From Crambe crambe (taxonomy: Eukaryota > Porifera > Demospongiae > Poecilosclerida > Crambeidae): a stretch of 64,000 nt of DNA. A model generated the notes under the pieces. It searched no databases. It was not told the origin of the DNA and saw nothing but the letters and a program-made list of their open reading frames with translations. Made by a program: the position numbers and the translations under genes. This document shows, piece after piece, positions 11,001-20,800 of the stretch. Positions within the stretch are counted from its first letter, which is position 1. Every line of letters starts with the position of its first letter. The stretch is from NCBI GenBank assembly GCA_963924555.1, contig OZ004588.1:4402001-4466000 (forward strand). Reading direction: 5' to 3'.

Positions 11001-14000
11001 ACATAAAATCAAGAATCAGAGATAGTAAACAATCATAATATTAGAGTCCTGGGTGACTTACTGTAGCAGTTTGGTGTAAGATTAAGATAGCTGTGTATTA
11101 TGTGGGATTAAAATATCAATATTAGAGCTGGGCCTAAGGGATCAGCATTATGTGTGTATCCTGCCAATTCCATGGGACGAAATCTGGGAGTATTTGAAGT
11201 GTTCCGTGAAGACGTACTTAGACGTAATCCTGATGGTAGTACTACAGAATTGGAAAATAATTATCCTGAGGTAACATAACATTAAGTAAGATAAATTACA
11301 TTTTAGGTGGCTAGGCTAGCATGAAAACTTTAAAAAGTTGTTACGGCTGCCTATGGCTATCCAGCACTATGTCAATTACTATGTCAATTGTAAAATTGTG
11401 TGGGAGCCTCCTAGGTTCATCTAGTCTGTTAAAACAACAACAACAAAAATAAGTGATACTGAAACAAAATAAATTGGGTCATTCTTACAAGGAAGCTATC
11501 AATTTGATTTGACTGACTGTTAATTTATGGTTTTCGTATTAAAAATGTCAATGACGATGACAACGATGACAACAACAACCAACAGTGTTTGCCTGATGGA
11601 CGTCCTTCACCTGATTTTGAGGATGTTTCAATTTTCCAAGATGTCCTTCAGCATGGTGAAGATCCATTATTGGTCCTTGACGGAATAATGTACGTTATAT
11701 TTCCATCAATATTAAATAGAATGAGTACTAATAAATCACAGTGTTACTCGAATGGTTGTGGAAGAAGTCTGTATTGTGAGAAGGAACCTGGCATCCCAGT
11801 GTCTTAATCAAGATGTTCTATTCTTGGGTACAGGTAAACAAAATGTGGCTGTAATTAATATGCATTTATAGTGCCACTTCTTTCCCTTAGATACTGGAAA
11901 GATATTAAAGGTTGTTTTTGCCACCATTAATGAATTTGAAATTGAACCCGTTATTGCAGAAGAAATATCTGTGAGTAAATTAAAGAAACAACTTATATTA
12001 AAATTAAGAATTGGACGTGATGTGAATATTATTATATTCATCACTGTATCATTTTCTCATTTAAAAGCTTGGTGATAACACATCTGAAGTAACTAACATG
12101 GTTATAAAACTGATCAATGAGGTGAAGACATTATTTGTAAGCACACCTGATAAAATATACACTTTATCACTGGAGAGGTGCTCTCGCTTCCAAGGATGCA
12201 GGTAAATTATTATTGTTGTTATTACTATTATTATTATTATTATCACTAGGGCAATATGCAACATTTAAGTCACAGCAAGTGAGCAAGTATTACTATAGGC
12301 TTTTATGCTGATATTCTGTGCTTCAACTCCTTAGAAGATTTTGCTGTGAGGCTGTGAGGCAGCTGCATACATAGAAAGCTGTAATGCTTACCTCAGAGCT
12401 TACAATCTGCTTAGCCTTGTGCCTGCTGCCCCAAAGGCTCAATCTCGCAATTACAATGCATTATGCACGTGCAGCTACTATTGCACGACACTGACACTAC
12501 TCATATGCCTGGAGCATTTTGAAGAGTAGACCTAGATATTATATAGAGCAATTTCACTCGCTTGCTGAATCATCATCAACATCATAATCATCATTATTAT
12601 TGTTGTTATAATCATTCTTTACAAATAGAGATTGTATTGCTTCTCGTGATCCTTATTGTGTCTGGAACAATAATAGTGGCACATGTGAAAATGCTTTAGG
12701 ACATCTCTTGGCAAATAATAGCGATATTGGAAGTGTACCACAAGAGTGAGTTACTTGTTATGATTTGCTATCTGGTTATTCATGTTATTTTGGTTTGGGG
12801 GGGTACTGCATTGCAAGATGATCTGACAAAAAATGTTTGAAATAATTGTTACCTCACTAAGGTGAGTGGGTTAACTATTGCAGGTTTGATAAATTTTCTT
12901 GTTCCCATGATCTTCAACAGTTTACTGCTGACTTATTGTACTTGAATCTGTATTAGGCTGACAGAGTAGGATAATGCATTATGATGTCACTCCTCTGGAT
13001 ATAATTACTCAAGCTGGCCTGGATCATAAGCCTTTATTCTTTGCTTAATTCTTGTTTTGGTGTGTAGAGATAGTTCAGATGAAGTTCAGCCCTAGTACCT
13101 GTAACACCCTGCACTTGTATAATGCTCATGCTCCATAGTAATTGCAAAGTAATATTTCTGCAGTGTTATAGCATGCATTCTTTGTGCTCTTCGTGGCAAA
13201 TGTTACAGCTTGCAGCTGCCTGGCTCTGAGAGTCAGCTTCACTCGCCATGATCTGAGAGTCAGTTCGCTCACACATTTTCAGTGAGTCTTGATCTGATCT
13301 GAGTATCGGCTTCACTCACATATCTTCTATGAGTCCTGAATATCAGCTTTGCTCACACACTTCATGATCTGAGTTGCTGCACTTACTGAAAAATAATTTA
13401 TTTGTCTTGTATGTGCACTGGAGTTTTTGTGAATGAATAGCTACATGCACACACATCCTGCACTGAGCACAGGTAGAAATGATTAATATCACACAAAAAT
13501 AATAACCGGCATATCATATTTTTCTTCTCAAACCTCAGATGGAACCATTTCCTTCAGACACAAGGTGACAGTCCAGTTTAGCTTTGCACATGCACACTAT
13601 GTATACAAACATTAATCATTAGGCTCATCCCACATTGCCCTTCATTTCTCTAGTATTCTTTCTGCATGTTGCTTCCATACTCTCAGTAAGGGATGCTTGT
13701 TGCTCTAGTTGACTATAATATTGCATTATCTATTGTGGACCACACACAAAGTATGATCATTTACGTTCCTGGGGAATATAACAAAACTGGTGTATCACAC
13801 TCATTAAAAATTGCATGTGTATATGCTCCATTCCCATTATATCCATGCACGTCCGTTACACAAAGTGTAGTAAACTTTATTTATAATTATTCTGAGCAGC
13901 ATGCAAGATGGCTGACAGACCATTCTAAGATTCTGTTATATTTGCTCTTCCAGTGCTAGATTTGACTAACCTCACTCTTAAGAAGTGTTCTGTGCAACCA

Positions 14001-17000
14001 TTTATGAAGGAAGTGGGGTATTCGTATGTCTACCAACACTACTGGGAAGAGTCTTTGCTTACCTTTTGTTTGACCATAAGCTTGGCTTGATCGAAGTATA
14101 GCACTGTTTTATATGTGTCTCCATTGGTTTTCACTGATGGGCCAGGTAGGTCAGCCGGAGCTGCTAACTTGTCTAGTTAGCTATCAGAATGCACATGCTA
14201 TTTTAACCCTGTGGCTATTGGTCTGGCAGCCAAATACTATTTTTAGAGCTATAGATCTGGCAGCATCGATCCTTGGATTCAAACCCATGACTGGACATTC
14301 CAAAGTGCACGGCACTAACTGATACACTACAGAGGCAACGCTGACCGTTTGAAAGTTATACTTGCTACTGCCTTATGGAACCCTTTGGGCCACACTGCAA
14401 GCTGTGTGAGTGTTGGAGTCACAACAGTGGGCGAATAATACATCTCACACACCTAACGCTCGGAGCCTTTAATAATACATAGGCCAGACTGCCGGACCTA
14501 TAGTCCTGCTAATAGCATCCAGCTGCCAGACATGTAGCCACTTATAATTACAATTTCATACAAAATTGATACTATGTACCAGTGCATGTGCATACAATAT
14601 TTATATTACTAGGTCAATGTGCAACATTTGAGTGAGCAAGCTAGTATTCTTATAGGCTGTTTGAGCTGATATTCATTTGTGCTTCAACTCCTTGTGGTAC
14701 TTAGAATAATGATTTTGCTGTTTGAGTTATGTAAGTGGTAGGCAGCTGCATACATAACAAGTTAGTCTTTTAAAAAGACTAGGAATGCCTCGGCACGACT
14801 TCAGTGCAACCTTTATTATTATTAAACTTTGTAAATAATGTGCACTGAGGAACATGGCTTATTGTAGTAAGGTTGGTAGCTGTTCAATGCTTTCAAACTG
14901 CCGTTTTGAATGATTCTCACACATGCTTGATTGAAGTATGTGTACTGAATTCTTTCATTAAATTCTCCTTCAACATGGCTCTCTCTTTGGCACGTCAAAC
15001 GATCACCTAGTAACATTGCAATCTCTGTTGTTTTTCATTGGTATCTTTTAGTCAGTTCTCTGCATGGGCTTGATTTGTTGGCAAAGACGGCCAAGAAGCA
15101 TCAGCACTCTCTTCACGGTGTAGCATTACTGCGTACCTGAGTCTGTCTGTTTGTCTTTAGTAGAGCTTGAATAGTCTCGTGAACCAGAGCATAGAGCTAG
15201 CTTGAAGCTAGCTGTGTTGGCTTAGCTAATAATGCACGTGCTCGATACACATCACCGCCGCGCATCATTGCGCGCGCTATTAATACGTACATACCATGTA
15301 CGTCATATACATAGAGATATATAGATAGATACATAGTCGCCTTTGGCACTGTGCCTCGGCACTCTGGTGTCGAGGCAAAAAGCTGTAGTGCCTACAATTC
15401 ACTTAGTGCCAATTCACCTAGGCCTAAGACTGTAGAAATCAATCAAGGCAATTACAGCATGCTCATTATGCTACTACTCACAACAGTACCACACATAACC
15501 ATACTATACTAGTCTGCTTGAGTGGAACAGTGGTAAATTTATATAAGGTCAGGGACCGTAAATTAGGTTCTATGCTGCATATATGTTTATGAATAATATT
15601 ATTATAATTTGTAGAATCATGCCATGAAACTCTAGCCAGCTAGCATAAGTTAAGATTATGGGGCAGTGCCATGATGGTACAAACCATGCCCCACATCATT
15701 TGTGATTTTAGTGTCAAGACGGGGATGACGTGCTCTGTAAGGCATCCAGGATTTTTCCCAGCTATTGTGGACCCCAGTAAAATAAGCCCAAGGGAATTTT
15801 GTTGATGGGTTCTTGAAATAATGAACCATACTGACATTTACCTGCAGAATTGTGTACCATAGTTCAAGGTTTTCTGAAGCCCCTGCCTTCTCTGTGTCTA
15901 TATACCCCTCCAGTAAAATTTATACTGTCAAGCTAGTCTGGTGTCACCTGTCCAGCTCTGGCGACACCAGACTAGTGTCAAGCCAGGATCCAATCACAAT
16001 AATGCTGGAACTTTGGATTTATGTTTAGGGAGTGTGGAGTGTACGTTTCTTGTAAACTAAGCTGACAAACACTGCTCACTCAATGATAATGTATATACCA
16101 AATGATCCTGATCATCAGGGATCTGTAGCTGCAAACACAGTTACTATAAACGTCATCAGCAGACATTGTATGCGTTGAGTGTTAGCACTTCAGTGCTTTT
16201 TATTTTAGCTGATTATGTTGTATGTACATTCACTTTCAGTAAGTATAGGATTGATTAATCACAGGTATAGTGGTGTACATGGTGAAACCATGTTGAAGGC
16301 TCTGCTGGTATAGCTATTGCTGTAACGAATCTGCATGTTCTTCCACTTTGCAGTCAACAAAAAATAATTAGGAAATTGCATAGTCTTGTTTTATCATTCT
16401 TACATGACAAAAAATTTTTTTTTTCTTTTGCTTAGAATTCTCCAAAACATACATACTGGAGAGGTTTACCAATGTAATGGTGAGTTGAAAAAGGAAAGAA
16501 AGAAAAAAAAAAAAAAAGAAAAAAAAAAAGAAGTTGATTCATAGTTTGTACGCACGACTTTCTAACTGGTCATGCAACATTGTTTTGTCAGGAACCACTC
16601 CAGTGTTACTATACTAGAGCAAGTTCCTTGAATGAGCCAAAAAAAAATTTTTTTTTATTTATCTTTTTTAAACAGGAACTAACCCTTCCAGAAGTAAACA
16701 ATTCATTAGGGTAAGTATTGACACTGTCAAAACAATGGTACTGATAAACACAGATTTTTCTGAATAATAGGTTCCTTCTGCTCCACAAAATATAACTATC
16801 AGTGATGTGACAAATACAACAGCACTGATTACCTGGACGAATGCTGAAAGTCGAAACTTCACACATATAATTTCTCTCACCAGTTCTTGCCCCACTGCTA
16901 ATAAGCAAATTTACAACATTTCTGTGTCTAGTTATGTCCTACGAAACCTCTGTCCATTTCATAATTATTATATAGCAATACGCAGCACTGATACAGATTT

Positions 17001-17502
17001 TAACCTAACCAGTCTCTACAGTGATATTTTGGAATTAGAGACTCTACCTGGAATTCCTACACCACCTCGCAACATACAAACTGTGATTAATAATTCAACT
17101 AAAAAATTGCTTATCACTTGGAGTATTCCAATCTCTCAAAACAGTGTTATTACTGGTTATGAAGTAAGATGGTCGTTTAAAGACACATCATGTACTACGA
17201 ACGTTCCAGAAGTTGGGTCTACTACCACTACAGGTCCCAATACATTTATGTTAACTGTGGATATACCTGATTCCAATATTATGAGTGCATATACCTGCAT
17301 CCGAGCAAGAACGTCAGTTGGAGAGTTCAGTCCATGGGAACAAAACATTATGCCAAATGGTTTGTATGTTCCCTTGTCAAGACAGAATGACTGTAGCACT
17401 TTAATTATAGTTGCCTGTGTAGCAGGAATAGCTGTGGCAGCATCTTTACTAATGAGTATCATACTTTCAGTAACAATTTGCCAAAATAGTTGGTTTTCTT
17501 AA
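5058..17502 (+). CDS. transmembrane semaphorin: Sema-PSI-FN3-FN3-TM (5' end incomplete)
   Basis: A cell-surface or secreted guidance-type ligand or receptor; Sema domains bind plexins. I rebuilt it from 18 exons with GT-AG junctions: 5058-5193, 5272-5369, 5485-5598, 7420-7549, 7611-7769, 9646-9743, 10244-10276, 10436-10556, 10718-10802, 11126-11270, 11586-11689, 11742-11833, 11891-11970, 12068-12201, 12629-12745, 16436-16479, 16676-16710, 16771-17502 (about 815 residues). Phases fit at every junction except the 3' side of 5272-5369. Sema marks are GSADVLYMLNESSL, NGCRNYLRVY, CGTQSGISPQC, a blade ending NHNWLQ-like before SPSV, YFVFLRE, LYSRVVRLC, GVFSTFIKSRIYC, GSALCVYP and QDVLFLGT. The PSI domain starts CSRFQGCRDCIASRDPYCVW. 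Two FN3 domains fill about 16771-17350. A hydrophobic segment (IIVACVAGIAVAASLLMSII) is followed by a tail of about ten residues. Two points are odd: A5 instead of A4 near 5340 shifts the frame in exon 5272-5369, probably an assembly error, and the donor at 9743 is weak (9737 also fits). The signal peptide was not found. Confidence 0.88.
6690..7330 (-). mobile_element. K-family element body, inverted copy in semaphorin intron
   Basis: Sequence at 6700-6860 (for example GGTGAATCTAAAATCCCCG) and 7200-7290 is the reverse complement of parts of 21550-21810, in the same order once inverted. It is therefore a diverged copy of the K element, in the intron 5599-7419. The rest of that intron is AT-rich and shows nothing further. 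Confidence 0.5.
7845..8060. repeat. K-type foldback hairpin, decayed
   Basis: It starts GGGATGGCTGTGAGTAAA and runs into a region with partial self-complementarity: AGTAACCACACCCATA pairs with the later TGGTGTGATTATTGATT. It matches the better preserved hairpins at 21030-21245 and 21866-22085. Confidence 0.5.
8640..8990 (-). repeat. J-family fragment, inverted
   Basis: It shares the ordered motifs GTGCTAGGACTCA, CATCTGGTCATTC, TTTTTTATACCAC, AGCTTTCAACCTA and GGCAGACATTTTTG with the reverse complement of the J elements. Most of the remaining intron 7770-9645 is AT-rich without other recognisable content, except a TTATCCAGCACCCTGG motif near 9370 that resembles the pogo-like piece at 53404. 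Confidence 0.55.
12247..12570 (-). mobile_element. A-family element (copy 1) filling a semaphorin intron
   Basis: It starts CTAGGGCAATATGCAAC and ends near GCTTGCTGAAT. The internal marks GGCAGCTGCATACATAGAAAG and GGAGCATTTTGAAGAGTAGACC are shared with all other A copies. It occupies about 320 of the 427 bp of intron 12202-12628, leaving about 105 bp, a normal short intron for this gene. No coding capacity. Confidence 0.75.
13210..13385 (+). repeat. imperfect tandem repeat (GATCTGAGAGTCAG type)
   Basis: About four diverged units share GATCTGAGAGTCAG, then CTCACACATTTT and GAGTC, in the large intron 12746-16435. A reading frame at 13693-13959 in the same intron has no recognisable domain and is not called. 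Confidence 0.5.
14262..14342 (-). repeat. tRNA-derived SINE-like head
   Basis: On the minus strand, GTTGCCTCTGTAGTGTATCA and GTTAGTGCC look like a decayed RNA polymerase III A box. They are followed about 45 bases later by GGGTTTGAATCC, a near-perfect B box. No full cloverleaf forms, so this is a SINE or tRNA relic rather than a tRNA gene. Confidence 0.45.
14614..15505 (-). mobile_element. A-family element (copy 2), split by element H
   Basis: The left part 14614-14760 runs to GGCAGCTGCATACATA. The right part resumes at 15378 with AAAGCTGTAGTGCCTAC, exactly where unbroken copies continue. Element H lies between, so A was inserted before H. Confidence 0.75.
14761..15377 (+). mobile_element. 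element H, copy 1, nested in an A element
   Basis: It is shared in inverted orientation with 33990-34700. Common motifs are AAGACTAGGAATGCCTC, TTGATTGAAGTATGTGTAC, CTCTCTTTGGCAC, GGGCTTGATTTGTTGGCA and AAGACGGCC. The right end is a hairpin, TGCCTCGGCACTC against GTGTCGAGGCA. No coding capacity. Confidence 0.7.
16592..16618 (+). other. candidate alternative terminal exon of the semaphorin
   Basis: A TTTTGTCAG acceptor at 16583-16591 would join in phase to the exon ending at 16479. It would add eight residues (GTTPVLLY with the split Gly) before a TAG. Its first bases resemble the true next exon at 16676. If used, the product would stop after PSI and lack FN3 and membrane helix. It could equally be a decoy acceptor. 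Confidence 0.25.
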
Positions 17503-17802
17503 TTTTGTACATAATAAAGTGTAAAACTCATAATTATTTTGATATTGTATTATTATTATTACTGATGATGATAATGACAACGACATCAACAATAATAACA
17601 CAAAGAACAAACAAGATAATAATATAAGTGCCAACCACATACCAAGTAAAAATAATGAAACACCTTATAGAAAAAATGATCTATCATGTGTGCATCTATG
17701 CAATCACTGAACTTTACAAACAATGGCTGAGTAATAGAAAACAGCATAAAATTTGGATAGTAGGTACAGAGAGTGCCTGTAAGAACTAAGAGTAACTATG
17801 AA
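17503..17802. other. convergent intergenic spacer with semaphorin poly(A) signal
   Basis: About 300 bp separate the stop codons of the two convergent genes. AATAAA at 17513-17518, eleven bases past the semaphorin stop, is a good poly(A) signal. No clear AATAAA is seen for CFAP206 on the minus strand, so its 3' end may run into the semaphorin transcript. Confidence 0.6.
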
Positions 17803-20800
17803 TTAAGTAGTGATGTTACTATGTGTATCATTAGAAAGTGTCAAATCAACTGTTTGTGCAATGCTTGTTCCCCTAAGTCCTGCTATGTATATTGATGGTT
17901 TTGGCACACTACTATTTCCATCTTTCCTAGTCTGAGTAGTTAGATCCCTAAAATTAATAGAAATCACATGATATTAAAAATTATATTGCAGCAGGCTGCC
18001 CATAGAGGAATCAAAGATCACTTTATATAGGGCTTGGCGAATTATTTTAGAATTAGGTGTTATCAAGAAGATAACCACCTGATTGGTCAGTAGCAAGTTT
18101 CTTCATTATTCATTTAGACATCAAACCACAGGTGCATTTTACTACTATGACAATAACACCAAGACAACATTGATCCTCTGTGATAATGCTAATTCTACAT
18201 GTGCATGTACACTGCCCTAGTTATAGTCTAAACTCCCAGCCAATAAATTCTACAGTTTTAACATTGGGCCCTGCAAAATGTGATTGAATGTAAGACCACC
18301 AAACTGTGTATCTGCAAAATAGTGCCCTCTTAATATTTTATGTGATTGTTACCTAACACATGAATGTGCAACAAGTTAAGCAATCAGGTCCATGATTGTA
18401 CTAAAACTAAAATACTTTACTACTAAATTGCTTCCATTTTCTATGAGCACTTGAATATCTGTAAAAAAAGTTATGATAGCATTTTTTTGTGTCAGAATAT
18501 ATTTGTACAAAACAATTTTTGTATCAATTTATTATTTTACACACAAGTGCACATATAGTGCTTCAGTGTCTCTACTGGCTTGGTAGCACTGGGGAAGAAG
18601 ACTACACTGTCTCTATGTTGAATGAGCAATCATAGCAGGAGAAGGTACATGGATAACCATGTACTGTGGTCATAGTTATTATGGTATGACTATTGCACAG
18701 AGTAGTGTCAAGAGTCTCCAATACTCCAGAAAGTCTGAATATAATTATTTCTAGATAGTCCTATAAACCAGTTATTGCAAGCTACTCTTCATATGAAGTC
18801 ATATTTTGGATAGTAGCTTTAATTGCAATAGCAACGCCCGTGCTTCTATTTCTAGAGTTTGAAAAGGTTGTCCTGCACTCATACTGCAGCTAGTTGGATA
18901 ATTTTATAGTCTTATCTTCAGATAGGATCAATCTACACACTATGTAATAATTATAAAGAGGGGGTGGGGCATGGTGTGGCTAAAATACCTTAAACCATAA
19001 AATTTTGATTACTTCGTATATCTCAGGAACAACTGGTTCGAATCAGCTCATTTTTTGCATGTAGCTTTCATAAGTTAAGGTGATAAACATAACAGTTAGT
19101 TTTTTTCTATATCTAGCTTAGACTTCTCAAATCACAAGGTCGGGCATGAAAAAATAAGAATAAACTAAAAATTTATATTGAAATTCAGAAAAACTCAATG
19201 TTATGTTGTAGTATACAAATAGAAGGTGTCTGAGAGAAAAAAATTATCCAAGTAAGTCCAACAGTTCCTGAGAATCACAGGCATTAGCAAAGTCGTTCAT
19301 AGCACCCACGAAAATTAGGCAATATTTAAAATTTTTGGTGTGCGTGGTAGTGATATGGTACTGTATAGCTAGGATATTTTGCTTATTGCTGCTGTAAACA
19401 GCTCTGGAGTTATACTCCCATAGCAACCATGTGTGGGCGGAGGGTTGCAAGCACCCTTAAGGGATAGGTAATGGTGATGGAGGAATTACTGTAATATGAC
19501 ACTAAATTGCCTGGCCTCAGTTCTTAGCTGTTTGCTTATTGGATCTTCAGCATGTCTCTGAGCTTTCTCACATGTGGGCATTGCTAGACTGATACTCATA
19601 GCTATTTTTAGAGCTATTTTTTTTACATTATTGAAGGTAAGAGTATACTTTTTCTTTTCACTTGAAAGATAGACTTTAACAGTGCAAAATGTGTTTCACA
19701 CTGTCAACTCTAGTTTTTCATCCACTTCTTGTGTCTTTGTTCAAGTTCTAGTATAAAACAAAGGATGTTATTATATACTGTCTACTAGCGGTTCAGCAAT
19801 TTGGAGGCAATGAAATCTTGTAGGGAAAAAGAAAGATACAAGGCACGATGATAATTCACACTGGTACACACAGATTAGAGTATGATAAGTAGGAATGGCA
19901 TGGTGGACTTACATTTTCTCTAGAATACTTTGCTCCCAAGTACTGTCAGTAACTCCTAACTAGAAGGCAATGTGTTAGAACTCAAGCATGAAGAGTAGAA
20001 GACAAAGCAGTATCATTTTACAGTGACTTCTAGAACTGCTGTTTTCGCATCATCATCAAACATCAATAATTTTTTATACCACACTACTCAAAATTGACTG
20101 CAGTTAGCTTGACATGTTAAAAAATAGTGTCAGCTTTCAACCTACAAGGCAGACATTTCTGCAGTGCATTATATAGAATATGGAATAGCCTCGTCCCCAG
20201 GCCCTCTTTTTAATTATGATTGTGGAGGGTGTGGTATGCGAAGTCACGTGGGGATAGAACTGGGGTAGAACCATCTTAATTGGGCATGGAGAGTGCATGA
20301 GAGCATTATGACCCTGCCCATGCATTTGGGCTACTTAGACTGGAGTCTACTGGATCGACTCAGATGTTCAGAAAAACTTCTGGTGTTTCGCTACAACTTA
20401 ATGATTTAATTTGCTACGACCATACAATCAAGGATTTACTAACACTCGTGAAGAATTCTGATGCTGATCTATTTATGATCCAGCTAAGCCTAAAGGGACG
20501 TAGCTCACTAGCTAACGATTAGCAGCTCCAATACTATCTGCTGCATGGGTAGTAAAGCATAGCAACACTGGAATTCAGTGGCAGCTCAACACCCCTTCTT
20601 TTTTTCTCAGGCCTGGCCGTGTGCTCGTGCATGGTCGTAGCACCAATTTGTAATAGTGACATATGTGATAGTCCCAAATGCATCTCCTTGTGATATTTAC
20701 ACGTAACAGGCCCTCCACAATCATAATTTAGGAAGGCCTGGGATGAGGCTATGCCCTGCCCTTTGAGCTTGACCTCTTATTTGACTAAATTTTGTATTGT

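Noticed and set aside
13693-13959. 88-residue frame in the large semaphorin intron
   Set aside because: No recognisable domain, no phase-compatible splice sites, and surrounded by repeats.
14262-14342. Functional tRNA gene
   Set aside because: Acceptor and anticodon stems do not pair; only the promoter-like boxes remain.
16609-16908. Minus-strand frames over the first FN3 exon
   Set aside because: Shadows of the semaphorin coding strand, without splice logic or domains.
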